From Bacteroidota bacterium (GTDB lineage Bacteria; Bacteroidota; Bacteroidia; Flavobacteriales; Weeksellaceae): DNA of 5,466 nucleotides. A program made the translations under genes and the position numbers. Position 1 is the first letter of the stretch. Every line of letters starts with the position of its first letter. Shown here in pieces: positions 1 to 5,365 of the stretch. Where the stretch lies: assembly GCA_023388015.1 (NCBI GenBank), contig JAEWHB010000088.1, positions 1 through 5,466 on the forward strand. The letters are read 5' to 3'. Below the pieces are notes generated by a model, which searched no databases, was not told the origin of the DNA, and was given only the letters and a program-made list of their open reading frames with translations.

Positions 1-197
1 AGGATTTTGAACTTACGGACCGAATTAAAGTAATTGTTAAGAAAGATGAACAATTAGAAAACGCAATAATTCAAAATAAAGATTATATTTGTTCGGAGAC
101 GCTCACAGATGATTTGAAGATTCAGTCAGAAGTAGAGGGCGGTATCCAAATAGAGATAGATGATTTAGTAACCGAAATTTCGATTTCTAAAATTTAA
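1..197 (+). CDS. ileS: Isoleucyl-tRNA synthetase, C-terminal end (partial, 5' end outside window)
   Basis: Reading from base 3, 64 codons run open to a TAA at 195-197. The upstream part of the gene lies outside the window. The peptide contains FELTDRIKV, then NKDYICSETL, then a run of acidic and hydrophobic residues ending in EISISKI. This matches the extreme C-terminus of bacterial IleS (the domain after the anticodon-binding region, with its characteristic 'TDRI' and 'DYI..ETL' stretches). IleS is the cytoplasmic enzyme that charges tRNA-Ile with isoleucine and edits mis-charged valine. No catalytic motif (HIGH, KMSKS) falls in this fragment, so the call rests on the tail motif and on context: a dksA-like gene and lspA directly downstream of ileS is a common Bacteroidota order, and ileS-lspA are also adjacent in many proteobacteria. 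The next gene starts 4 bases after the stop, which suggests co-transcription. Confidence 0.85.
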   Translation, partial: DFELTDRIKVIVKKDEQLENAIIQNKDYICSETLTDDLKIQSEVEGGIQIEIDDLVTEISISKI

Positions 198-201
198 AAC
201 T

Positions 202-588
202 ATGTCAACAACAGAAGAAAAAACAAGATATTCTGACGCAGAATTAGAAGAATTCCGTCAGATCATACAGGAAAAATTACAGAAAGCAGAGCGTGATTAT
301 GAGCTGATCAAAGAAACTTTTATGAACGGACTTGACAATGGAACGGACGATACTTCGCCGACGTTTAAAGCCTTTGAAGAAGGTTCTGAAACGATGAGCA
401 AAGAGCAGAATGCCCAGTTGGCAGCGCGTCAGGAAAAATTCATTCGTGATTTGAAAAATGCATTGATCCGAATTGAAAACAAAACCTACGGAATCTGCCG
501 CGTAACCGGAAAATTAATCAACAAAGAAAGATTGAAATTGGTTCCACACGCGACTTTGAGCATCGAAGCCAAAAATATGCAACGCTAA
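202..588 (+). CDS. TraR/DksA-family protein with degenerate zinc finger
   Basis: The product has 128 residues. Residues about 14-42 and 60-93 are charged, heptad-like helices that would form the DksA-type coiled coil, with the tip at about 43-58 (D45, D49, D50). A C-terminal globular part begins at TYGICR (95-100) and continues through TGK, ERL (109-111) and VPHATLSIEAK (114-124). In canonical DksA four cysteines bind zinc (CxxC...CxxC). Here only C99 remains; the other positions read T102, S120 and A123. The DxxDxA tip motif of E. coli DksA is not evident either. Known family role: DksA enters the RNA polymerase secondary channel and adjusts initiation, often with ppGpp. The fold is probably kept here without zinc; whether polymerase control is kept cannot be read from sequence. 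The gene is 4 bases after ileS and 9 bases before lspA, in the same frame as lspA. ATG 202 is the natural start, since the reading frame opens with the typical short polar leader. Annotators usually call it 'TraR/DksA C4-type zinc finger protein', which overstates the zinc ligands. Confidence 0.9.
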   Translation: MSTTEEKTRYSDAELEEFRQIIQEKLQKAERDYELIKETFMNGLDNGTDDTSPTFKAFEEGSETMSKEQNAQLAARQEKFIRDLKNALIRIENKTYGICRVTGKLINKERLKLVPHATLSIEAKNMQR

Positions 589-597
589 TCAGAGGTT

Positions 598-1221
598 TTG
601 AAGAAAGTAGGAATTATTGTTCTGATTGTCTTACTGATTGATCAGATTTCCAAATTTTACATAAAAACCAATTTCCATCTGAACGAAGGCATATATGTCT
701 TTGGATGGGAATGGTTTCAACTGAAATTTGTAGAAAATCCCGGGATGGCTTATGGAGCTGAATTCGGTGGTCTGACCGGGAAAATGCTTTTATCGGTTTT
801 GCGGATTTTTCTCATTGCCGGTATCGGTTGGTACATTTGGGAAAATGTAAAAATTCACAACAATAATTATTTCAAAGTAGGAATGGCACTCGTTTTTGCC
901 GGCGCCATCGGCAATCTTGTGGACAGTCTTTTTTACGGAATGATTTTCGATACAGGCCTTGTCTGGAATGCCGAACGTGGTGGCTGGGACGGTTATTCGG
1001 GAATTTCCGAAGCCAATTTTCAAGGGTATTCAGGATTTTTAAAAGGTTGTGTGGTGGATATGTTTTACTTTCCGCTGTTTGAATTTACCTGGCCGGACTG
1101 GATTCCCGGAATAGGAGGAAAGCATTTTGAATTCTTTTCCTACATTTTCAATGTTGCCGACTCGGCTATTACCGTAGGAGGCGCAATTGTTTTATTGTTC
1201 AGAAACAAAGTTTTCGGATAA
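598..1221 (+). CDS. lspA: Lipoprotein signal peptidase (signal peptidase II), TTG start
   Basis: This inner-membrane aspartyl protease cleaves the signal peptide from prolipoproteins after lipid attachment to the +1 cysteine. The conserved family blocks appear in order: LIDQISK (D15, K19), FVENPGMAYG (N47), AGAIGNLVDS (N106, D109), CVVDMF (D154) and FNVADSAITVGG (N185, D188). By alignment with characterised LspA proteins, D154 and D188 are the catalytic aspartates. Hydrophobic segments at about 4-20, 62-80, 93-112 and 182-203 fit the four-helix topology. At 207 residues it is longer than the usual 160-170. The extra length is a roughly 35-residue aromatic and glycine-rich stretch between D109 and D154, typical of Bacteroidota members as I remember them. 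The 'GN..DR' arginine is replaced by S110. The start is TTG: an in-frame stop (the TAA of the preceding gene, 586-588) leaves no room for an earlier start, and the next block must include LIDQISK. AGAGG at 591-595 is too close to act as a normal ribosome-binding site. It is probably co-transcribed with ileS and the dksA-like gene. Confidence 0.96.
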   Translation: MKKVGIIVLIVLLIDQISKFYIKTNFHLNEGIYVFGWEWFQLKFVENPGMAYGAEFGGLTGKMLLSVLRIFLIAGIGWYIWENVKIHNNNYFKVGMALVFAGAIGNLVDSLFYGMIFDTGLVWNAERGGWDGYSGISEANFQGYSGFLKGCVVDMFYFPLFEFTWPDWIPGIGGKHFEFFSYIFNVADSAITVGGAIVLLFRNKVFG

Positions 1222-1227
1222 ATAGTT

Positions 1228-1235
1228 TATTTTTG
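1228..1235 (+). promoter_or_regulatory. Predicted Bacteroidota -7 promoter box for the DUF3667-M48 operon
   Basis: TATTTTTG matches the Bacteroidota -7 consensus TAnnTTTG exactly and sits in the 33-base gap after lspA, 19 bases before the DUF3667 ATG. Transcription would begin a few bases downstream, giving a leader of roughly 11-17 bases. I find no TTG at the usual 17-23 base spacing upstream (the closest, 1195-1197, is 30 bases away), so the -33 element is weak or absent. The box may give the DUF3667 and M48 genes their own start in addition to read-through from lspA. Confidence 0.5.
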
Positions 1236-1248
1236 GTAGAAATTCTAC
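1236..1248. promoter_or_regulatory. 13-bp palindrome at the predicted transcription start (possible operator)
   Basis: GTAGAA-A-TTCTAC is a perfect inverted repeat of 6-bp arms around one base. It lies directly after the -7 box and ends 6 bases before the DUF3667 ATG. A one-base loop cannot form a stable RNA hairpin, so a protein-binding site is more plausible than a terminator. An alternative pairing, GGTAG (1235-1239) with CTACC (1248-1252), would leave an 8-base loop but has no following T-run. Chance occurrence in AT-rich DNA is possible. Confidence 0.3.
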
Positions 1249-1254
1249 TACCAG

Positions 1255-2466
1255 ATGTCCCATCATAAACTTAGAAAAGAAAAGAATTGTCTGAATTGCG
1301 GGTCATTCGTTTTGCATAGATTTTGTCCTAAATGCGGACAAGAAAATTCCATCAATCGGCCTTCTTTTCATTATCTTTTTTCACATTTCGCAGAAGATTT
1401 TGTCCATTATGACAGCGGTTTCTGGAAAACGATGAAAACCTTGACGCGCAAGCCCGGGAAAATCATCAGAGATTATCTGGATGGCAAACGGAAAACCTAT
1501 ATGCCGCCTGTGAAACTCTACATTTTTGTGAGTTTTGTAACCTTTTTTATTCCCTTTATTCTGCCTGATTTTGACCGATCAGAAAATGAGTCCGCACTTA
1601 TTTCAGAAACACCCACCAATGATTTTGAAGGGATTGAGGTCGCTGGCGTCCATAACATCAAAACAATTCAGCAGTTGGATTCGCTTCAATCTGCATTGCC
1701 TGAAAGTAAAAAGCTGACTGGTTTGGAATACGGGATTTATGCGCAGGCTTTGAAGGCGATTGAAGAAAATATGAACCCTGCTTTACCGGATTCTGCTGAG
1801 GTGGAAAATTCGGCTTTGGGGATAGATATGAGCGAAGAGGATGGTAGGTTTTTCAAAGAAAATCATCAAGGATTTAATGTAGGGAAATATAAAAATATAA
1901 AGTCTGTCGCGCAGTTTGATTCCATTCACAATTCATTGCCAAAAGAGGACAGAATGGGATGGGCTTCTAAGAAACTATTCAAAAAACTGATTGAATTCCG
2001 AGAAAGAGAAGTGGAAAAGGGAGAAAATGTTTCTAGCATATTTTTGGAAAAATTAAGCCATAATTTATCCAAAGCGCTCTTCATTTACCTTCCGTTTTTT
2101 GCCTTCTTCCTCTGGTTGTTTCATAGCAAAAAGAAGTGGCTTTACTATGACCATGGAATTTTCACGCTTTATTATTTTTCCTTTCTTTTGGTGTTGATCA
2201 CTTTCAACATTTTAGTGAGTTGGATGACGACGAGTATTTCTCTTTTGATTCCCTCTTTGGAAAATATATTTACATTGATTTCCTTATTTGTAAATTTAAT
2301 TTCAGGTGGTTATGCGTTTTTCTATTTTTTCAGGGCGCACAGCAGAGTTTATGGAGAAAGCAAAGCAGTTTCAAGACTCAAAAGTTTTATGCTTTTTTGG
2401 ATTAATTCCTTTTTCATTCTCCTGATTTTAATGGTATATACACTTTTCACGTTTATGATGATTTGA
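1255..2466 (+). CDS. DUF3667 family membrane protein with N-terminal zinc ribbon and duplicated periplasmic segment
   Basis: The 403-residue product opens with a zinc ribbon, CLNC (C12, C15) and CPKC (C24, C27) followed by GQEN. It then has the DUF3667 signature: F56-W57, TL.RKPGKIIRDYLDGKR (62-79) and TYMPP. One membrane helix follows (about 86-103), then a 170-residue hydrophilic segment, then four more helices (about 274-290, 302-323, 338-359, 377-402). Positive charges (RKPGK...GKRK, HSKKK, RAHSRVYGESK...RLK) all fall on one side, so the ribbon is predicted cytoplasmic and the 105-272 segment periplasmic. That segment contains a diverged duplication (126-171 and 206-251, listed separately). 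DUF3667 has no established function that I know of; zinc ribbon plus membrane helices suggests a scaffold or sensor, but that is a guess. ATG 1255 is the only start that keeps the whole ribbon with a short leader. The stop is one base before the M48 peptidase start, so the two genes are surely one transcription unit. Confidence 0.87.
   Translation: MSHHKLRKEKNCLNCGSFVLHRFCPKCGQENSINRPSFHYLFSHFAEDFVHYDSGFWKTMKTLTRKPGKIIRDYLDGKRKTYMPPVKLYIFVSFVTFFIPFILPDFDRSENESALISETPTNDFEGIEVAGVHNIKTIQQLDSLQSALPESKKLTGLEYGIYAQALKAIEENMNPALPDSAEVENSALGIDMSEEDGRFFKENHQGFNVGKYKNIKSVAQFDSIHNSLPKEDRMGWASKKLFKKLIEFREREVEKGENVSSIFLEKLSHNLSKALFIYLPFFAFFLWLFHSKKKWLYYDHGIFTLYYFSFLLVLITFNILVSWMTTSISLLIPSLENIFTLISLFVNLISGGYAFFYFFRAHSRVYGESKAVSRLKSFMLFWINSFFILLILMVYTLFTFMMI
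1630..1767 (+). repeat. Protein-level repeat copy A inside the DUF3667 gene
   Basis: This encodes residues 126-171. The core NIKTIQQLDSLQSALP (134-149) matches copy B (214-229) at 8 of 16 positions, with mostly conservative changes elsewhere, and a constant 80-residue offset with no gap across the block. Flanking G126 and V129 also match G206 and V209. The nucleotide sequences have diverged, so this is an old duplication within the gene, not a recent tandem repeat. Confidence 0.7.
1870..2007 (+). repeat. Protein-level repeat copy B inside the DUF3667 gene
   Basis: This encodes residues 206-251. The core NIKSVAQFDSIHNSLP (214-229) pairs with copy A. It is followed, as in copy A, by a charged turn and a predicted amphipathic helix (about 237-251: KKLFKKLIEFRER; copy A: EYGIYAQALKAIEE). 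Each unit therefore looks like a short helix with the D-S-L/I pattern, an LP turn, then a second helix. Confidence 0.7.
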
Positions 2467-2467
2467 T

Positions 2468-3787
2468 ATGAGTTTTTTGAACTTTAAATCTTTTTTTTCG
2501 GGCATTTTGGTAATGTTTTTTATCAATGGTTTTTCACAGGATTATACACCTATTGACACGGCCGATGAAACTTTTCGTTTGGAATTAAAATCAAAATACG
2601 AAACGATTTTCAAGAACTTCAACATCAGATTGAAATCAGAATATTCCGGAAAGAAGAAAAACGAACTAGTCAATGCATTCAGTGGCTTTCAGGAAGAATT
2701 TATTGAAGAAATAAACGATGGAAACTTTGTAAAAGACAGCCGTTTCCAAAAAATGCTTGACGGTATTATCGCTGAATTGCAAGCCAAAAATCCTGAAATA
2801 CCCAAAAACCTTCGGATTTTATTATCAAGATATCCCAATATTAATGCTTACGCACTTCCGGACGGAACATTGGTGATGAATATGGGAAGTTTTAAGTTTC
2901 TTGAAAACGAGGATCAACTCGCTTCAATTATTTCACATGAAATTGCGCACAATGTGCTCCAACATGTTTTAAAAAGTCAGATTAAACAAATTGACGAGGA
3001 TATAGCGGGGAAATATCGCTCAAAAATCAGAACCATCAAACAACAGCAATATGGCCGGCACCAACATGCCTTTGAACTCATGCAAAATCTTTTGTACGAA
3101 GTAGGAAATATGAGGAGAGCTCATGAAATAGAAGCAGATTCGCTGGGATTTAAATACTATCAGAATACTCGGTTTAAAGACGATGAGTTTGTAAATGCAT
3201 TCAGACTCCTGCAACGTTTCGACACCATAAAACCAACGGGTTTATCCGTTGATGTTTATCAAAAATATTTTGACCTTCCTACTCAGAAATTTGACGAAAC
3301 CTGGTTGGAAATGGAAGATTTTTCAGGATATGATTATTCGAAATTTGTAGAAAAATTCAACAAAGATTCGATCGCCTCACATCCTGAAGCTGTTGAAAGA
3401 ATTGAGTTTTTGCAAAAGGAATTCCCTAAACTTTCATCGATAGAAGACGTCAAGGAAGCAAGTGAGGAATTCAAAGAACTCCAAAAAATTGCGGAATTGG
3501 AAGAAGTACCCAATATGTATTTTCTCAAACATTATGGATTGGCGATCTTTGTTACACTACTCAAACTGGAAGAAGGAGTCGACGCGAAATACTACAAATA
3601 TTGGCTTGGAAAGAATTTTGAGAAAATTTATGAAGCACGGAAACAATATCGCCTCAACCGTTATCTGGATACAGTTAATCCGCAAGAGCAATCAGAAAGT
3701 TACCAGCAGTTTCTGAGTTTTATGTGGAATTTAAGTTTGGACGAACTGAAAAATATCGCCGAGTTTTACGCTGAATCGGGCGTTTAG
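2468..3787 (+). CDS. Exported M48-family zinc metallopeptidase
   Basis: The 439-residue product has an N-terminal signal peptide (hydrophobic core about 9-21, likely cleavage near S23/Q24 in NGFSQDY) and no lipobox. The M48 core follows: PNINAYALPDGTLVMNMG (123-140), then EDQLASIISHEIAH with the zinc-binding HEIAH at 157-161 (H157, H161 ligands, E158 catalytic). E220 in EIEAD (220-224) is the third ligand, and SHPEAVERIEFL (304-315) is the usual downstream M48 block. Between HExxH and E220 lies a charged helical stretch (about 165-218). Residues 320-439 form a mostly helical, charged tail in which I recognise no TPR repeats or other domain. Related exported M48 proteins (BepA/YfgC type) act in outer-membrane protein quality control; that role is only a possibility here. 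The gene begins one base after the DUF3667 stop, indicating tight coupling. An eight-T run (2491-2498) lies in the signal-peptide codons. The stop overlaps that of the convergent gene. Confidence 0.93.
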   Translation: MSFLNFKSFFSGILVMFFINGFSQDYTPIDTADETFRLELKSKYETIFKNFNIRLKSEYSGKKKNELVNAFSGFQEEFIEEINDGNFVKDSRFQKMLDGIIAELQAKNPEIPKNLRILLSRYPNINAYALPDGTLVMNMGSFKFLENEDQLASIISHEIAHNVLQHVLKSQIKQIDEDIAGKYRSKIRTIKQQQYGRHQHAFELMQNLLYEVGNMRRAHEIEADSLGFKYYQNTRFKDDEFVNAFRLLQRFDTIKPTGLSVDVYQKYFDLPTQKFDETWLEMEDFSGYDYSKFVEKFNKDSIASHPEAVERIEFLQKEFPKLSSIEDVKEASEEFKELQKIAELEEVPNMYFLKHYGLAIFVTLLKLEEGVDAKYYKYWLGKNFEKIYEARKQYRLNRYLDTVNPQEQSESYQQFLSFMWNLSLDELKNIAEFYAESGV

Positions 3788-5277
3788 TAGTTCAATCTTT
3801 CCAATCGGATTTGATCAAATTTACTTTTTATGTTGAATTCGCGAAGCAATATGTAACCTTCTTTAGCTGGAATTGGATGGATAAAGAATTCATCTGATGA
3901 CATAGGAATTATTTCTTGTTTGAAGGCTCCGTTTATGATGGTATTGATTCCCAAAACCCAGTTTTTGTCACGGGTTTCATCATCTTTTTTATAATCACGG
4001 AAAAAGAAAACGACTCCGGAATTGTCTTTAATATATTGGTGAAACAAATAATCATTTTTTACAGCTTTGGTTTTGTCTTTCTCAATTACAAAATTCTCTT
4101 TGAAGTTGCCGTTTCCATCAAAATTAAACAAAACAAAATCCAAGGATTTGGTAGAAGTGTAATTGGAATTTACGCCTTTGAATTTTTCTGCCAGATAGGA
4201 AAATGAACCATCTTTCAGGATGTAGAACCTCATAGGCGATAAATAATAGCCTTTTTCAACCACGCCATATTTATTGGCATTCAGATTAACGGCGATTTCA
4301 GACCATGGATGGTACTTTTTGGAGAGTTCATTTCCCTTTTTATCAAGTGTTATGGAATAAACGCCCAGATTTTTCTGCCAGTTGAAATCATCTTTTGAGT
4401 AAGGACTGTAATTTCCAACGATAAATACTTTATCACCAAAATAACGGATGTTGACGGTGTGGCTATAGGTTGAATTCTTATTTTCAAGTTCGTATTCAAA
4501 CAGTTTTTCGCCCGTATCCATTGCCAGTCCCACCACTTTGAAATTGTCTATCCAAGTGTCATTTGCAAAATGTGACAGTCCGCCAATGATCATACCATCG
4601 TTCATATTCAACACCCGGAAATCGTTCCAGTCTTTTCTTGTTCCATCCGGGTTGTAAACATATACCCACTTTAATTGCTTGTCAGTCCCGAAGATTTTCA
4701 GGTCTTTGTCCTGATGTGAATTTTTACGTTTTTTGTTGTTTTCAGTTACAAAAAATCCGTTTAAATCTTTGTGGTTGAATGCGTAAGTAATATTGATGGA
4801 TTCTGCTTTTCGATAATCTTTTTTCAATTCATCAGTCGTGACATTTAAATCCTGAAAAGTTTCGTTTTCATAAATGAATTCGTTTGATACTGTATTGTCT
4901 TTCAACGAAATAATTCTGTTATAGGTCAAGAGAACCTCTTGTTTTCGAACAAAATATTTGGAGAAAATGATATGGTCGCCCATAAATGTGCAGTCGAAAA
5001 AATCAGATTCCACGCCACTAAAAAATTTCTCGTTATAGGTTCCGTTTGCAACTTTGTTGAGGTTTCGGTCGAGCAAAATATATTCGAACTGTTTGTTTTG
5101 CGCATCTTTTTTCCCTTGATCAAAAAAGTAAATATATCCGTAAAGATTGTAATCGGAATCATAAAGAATGTCGGCATATACCATGTCGCCCTCTGCAAGC
5201 GTTTCAAGGTCACGTGTCTGAGCCGAAATAATAGTTGAAATGAAAAAGACGAAGCAGACGGAAAATAAAAATTTCAT
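3784..5277 (-). CDS. Exported protein of unknown function, 497 residues
   Basis: I do not firmly recognise a family; DUF6770 comes to mind from memory but I cannot confirm it. The N-terminus is a clear signal peptide: K2, hydrophobic 3-17, then ISAQ with likely cleavage at A19/Q20. C8 lies inside the hydrophobic core without a lipobox, so it is not a lipoprotein. The mature part is rich in aromatic and charged residues with alternating short strands. Several units resemble beta-propeller or WD-like blades: a strand such as GMIIGGLSH (228-236), KVFIVGNYS (283-291) or GVVFFFRDY (421-429), followed by a short strand mentioning a stored value (GLAMDTGEKLFEYEL, GVYSITLDKKGNELSK, VLFNFDGNGNFKENF). 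This suggests a repeat-based all-beta fold, with no catalytic motif visible. It has no C-terminal Por-secretion (type IX) sorting domain, so a periplasmic or surface location is undecided. It is transcribed toward the M48 gene, and its stop codon overlaps that gene's stop. ATG 5277 gives an intact signal peptide and lies downstream of a good -7 box. Confidence 0.85.
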   Translation of the reverse strand: MKFLFSVCFVFFISTIISAQTRDLETLAEGDMVYADILYDSDYNLYGYIYFFDQGKKDAQNKQFEYILLDRNLNKVANGTYNEKFFSGVESDFFDCTFMGDHIIFSKYFVRKQEVLLTYNRIISLKDNTVSNEFIYENETFQDLNVTTDELKKDYRKAESINITYAFNHKDLNGFFVTENNKKRKNSHQDKDLKIFGTDKQLKWVYVYNPDGTRKDWNDFRVLNMNDGMIIGGLSHFANDTWIDNFKVVGLAMDTGEKLFEYELENKNSTYSHTVNIRYFGDKVFIVGNYSPYSKDDFNWQKNLGVYSITLDKKGNELSKKYHPWSEIAVNLNANKYGVVEKGYYLSPMRFYILKDGSFSYLAEKFKGVNSNYTSTKSLDFVLFNFDGNGNFKENFVIEKDKTKAVKNDYLFHQYIKDNSGVVFFFRDYKKDDETRDKNWVLGINTIINGAFKQEIIPMSSDEFFIHPIPAKEGYILLREFNIKSKFDQIRLERLNY

Positions 5278-5300
5278 CAGTGTTAATTTTACAACGCTGA

Positions 5301-5308
5301 CAAATATA
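5301..5308 (-). promoter_or_regulatory. Predicted -7 box for the minus-strand exported protein gene
   Basis: Read on the minus strand this is TATATTTG, an exact match to TAnnTTTG, 23 bases upstream of the ATG at 5277. The expected leader is about 16-21 bases. No TTG occurs at 17-23 bases spacing on this strand; the nearest (in TATCTTGCAGG) is 30 bases away, so the -33 part is not convincing. Confidence 0.55.
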
Positions 5309-5320
5309 AGATTTAATGAT

Positions 5321-5351
5321 TTGGATAGTAGTTACCTGCAAGATATCTTTG
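5321..5351 (+). promoter_or_regulatory. Predicted Bacteroidota promoter (TTG - 20 bp - TATCTTTG) for the DUF3817-type gene
   Basis: A -33 TTG (5321-5323, within TTTG 5320-5323) is separated by 20 bases from TATCTTTG (5344-5351), an exact TAnnTTTG -7 box. Both elements and the spacing fit the flavobacterial consensus TTG-N17-23-TAnnTTTG. The start codon at 5366 is only 14 bases past the box, so the mRNA leader would be about 7-12 bases. Confidence 0.65.
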
Positions 5352-5365
5352 CCAAAAATCTGAAG

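Noticed and set aside
84..91. TATATTTG, an exact TAnnTTTG box inside the ileS tail, 110 bases before the dksA-like gene.
   Set aside because: It encodes the conserved D-Y-I-C stretch of IleS, has no TTG at the right spacing, and the 8-mer with four fixed AT-rich positions is expected by chance in this DNA.
591..595. AGAGG as a Shine-Dalgarno site for lspA.
   Set aside because: It is only 2 bases from the TTG start, too close for normal pairing, and Bacteroidota genes generally do not depend on such sites.
790..1023. 77-residue open frame on the minus strand inside lspA.
   Set aside because: It is a shadow of a strongly conserved gene, with no family similarity, promoter or plausible protein composition.
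1235..1252. GGTAG...CTACC as a possible terminator hairpin for lspA.
   Set aside because: A five-pair stem with an 8-base loop and no following T-run, ending 2 bases before the next start codon; the operator reading is at least as good.
2468..2540. M48 protein as a lipoprotein substrate of the neighbouring LspA.
   Set aside because: There is no cysteine at the end of the signal peptide (NGFSQDY), so no lipobox; the same holds for the minus-strand exported protein.
3809..3820. 12-bp perfect palindrome ATTTGATCAAAT near the 3' end of the minus-strand gene.
   Set aside because: It lies within coding sequence (F-D-Q-I), has no GC stem or T-run for a terminator, and palindromes of this kind are common in AT-rich genes.
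4939..5238. 99-residue plus-strand and 95-residue minus-strand open frames inside the exported-protein gene.
   Set aside because: They overlap a frame with a clear signal peptide and full-length coding character; their translations show no recognisable motif.
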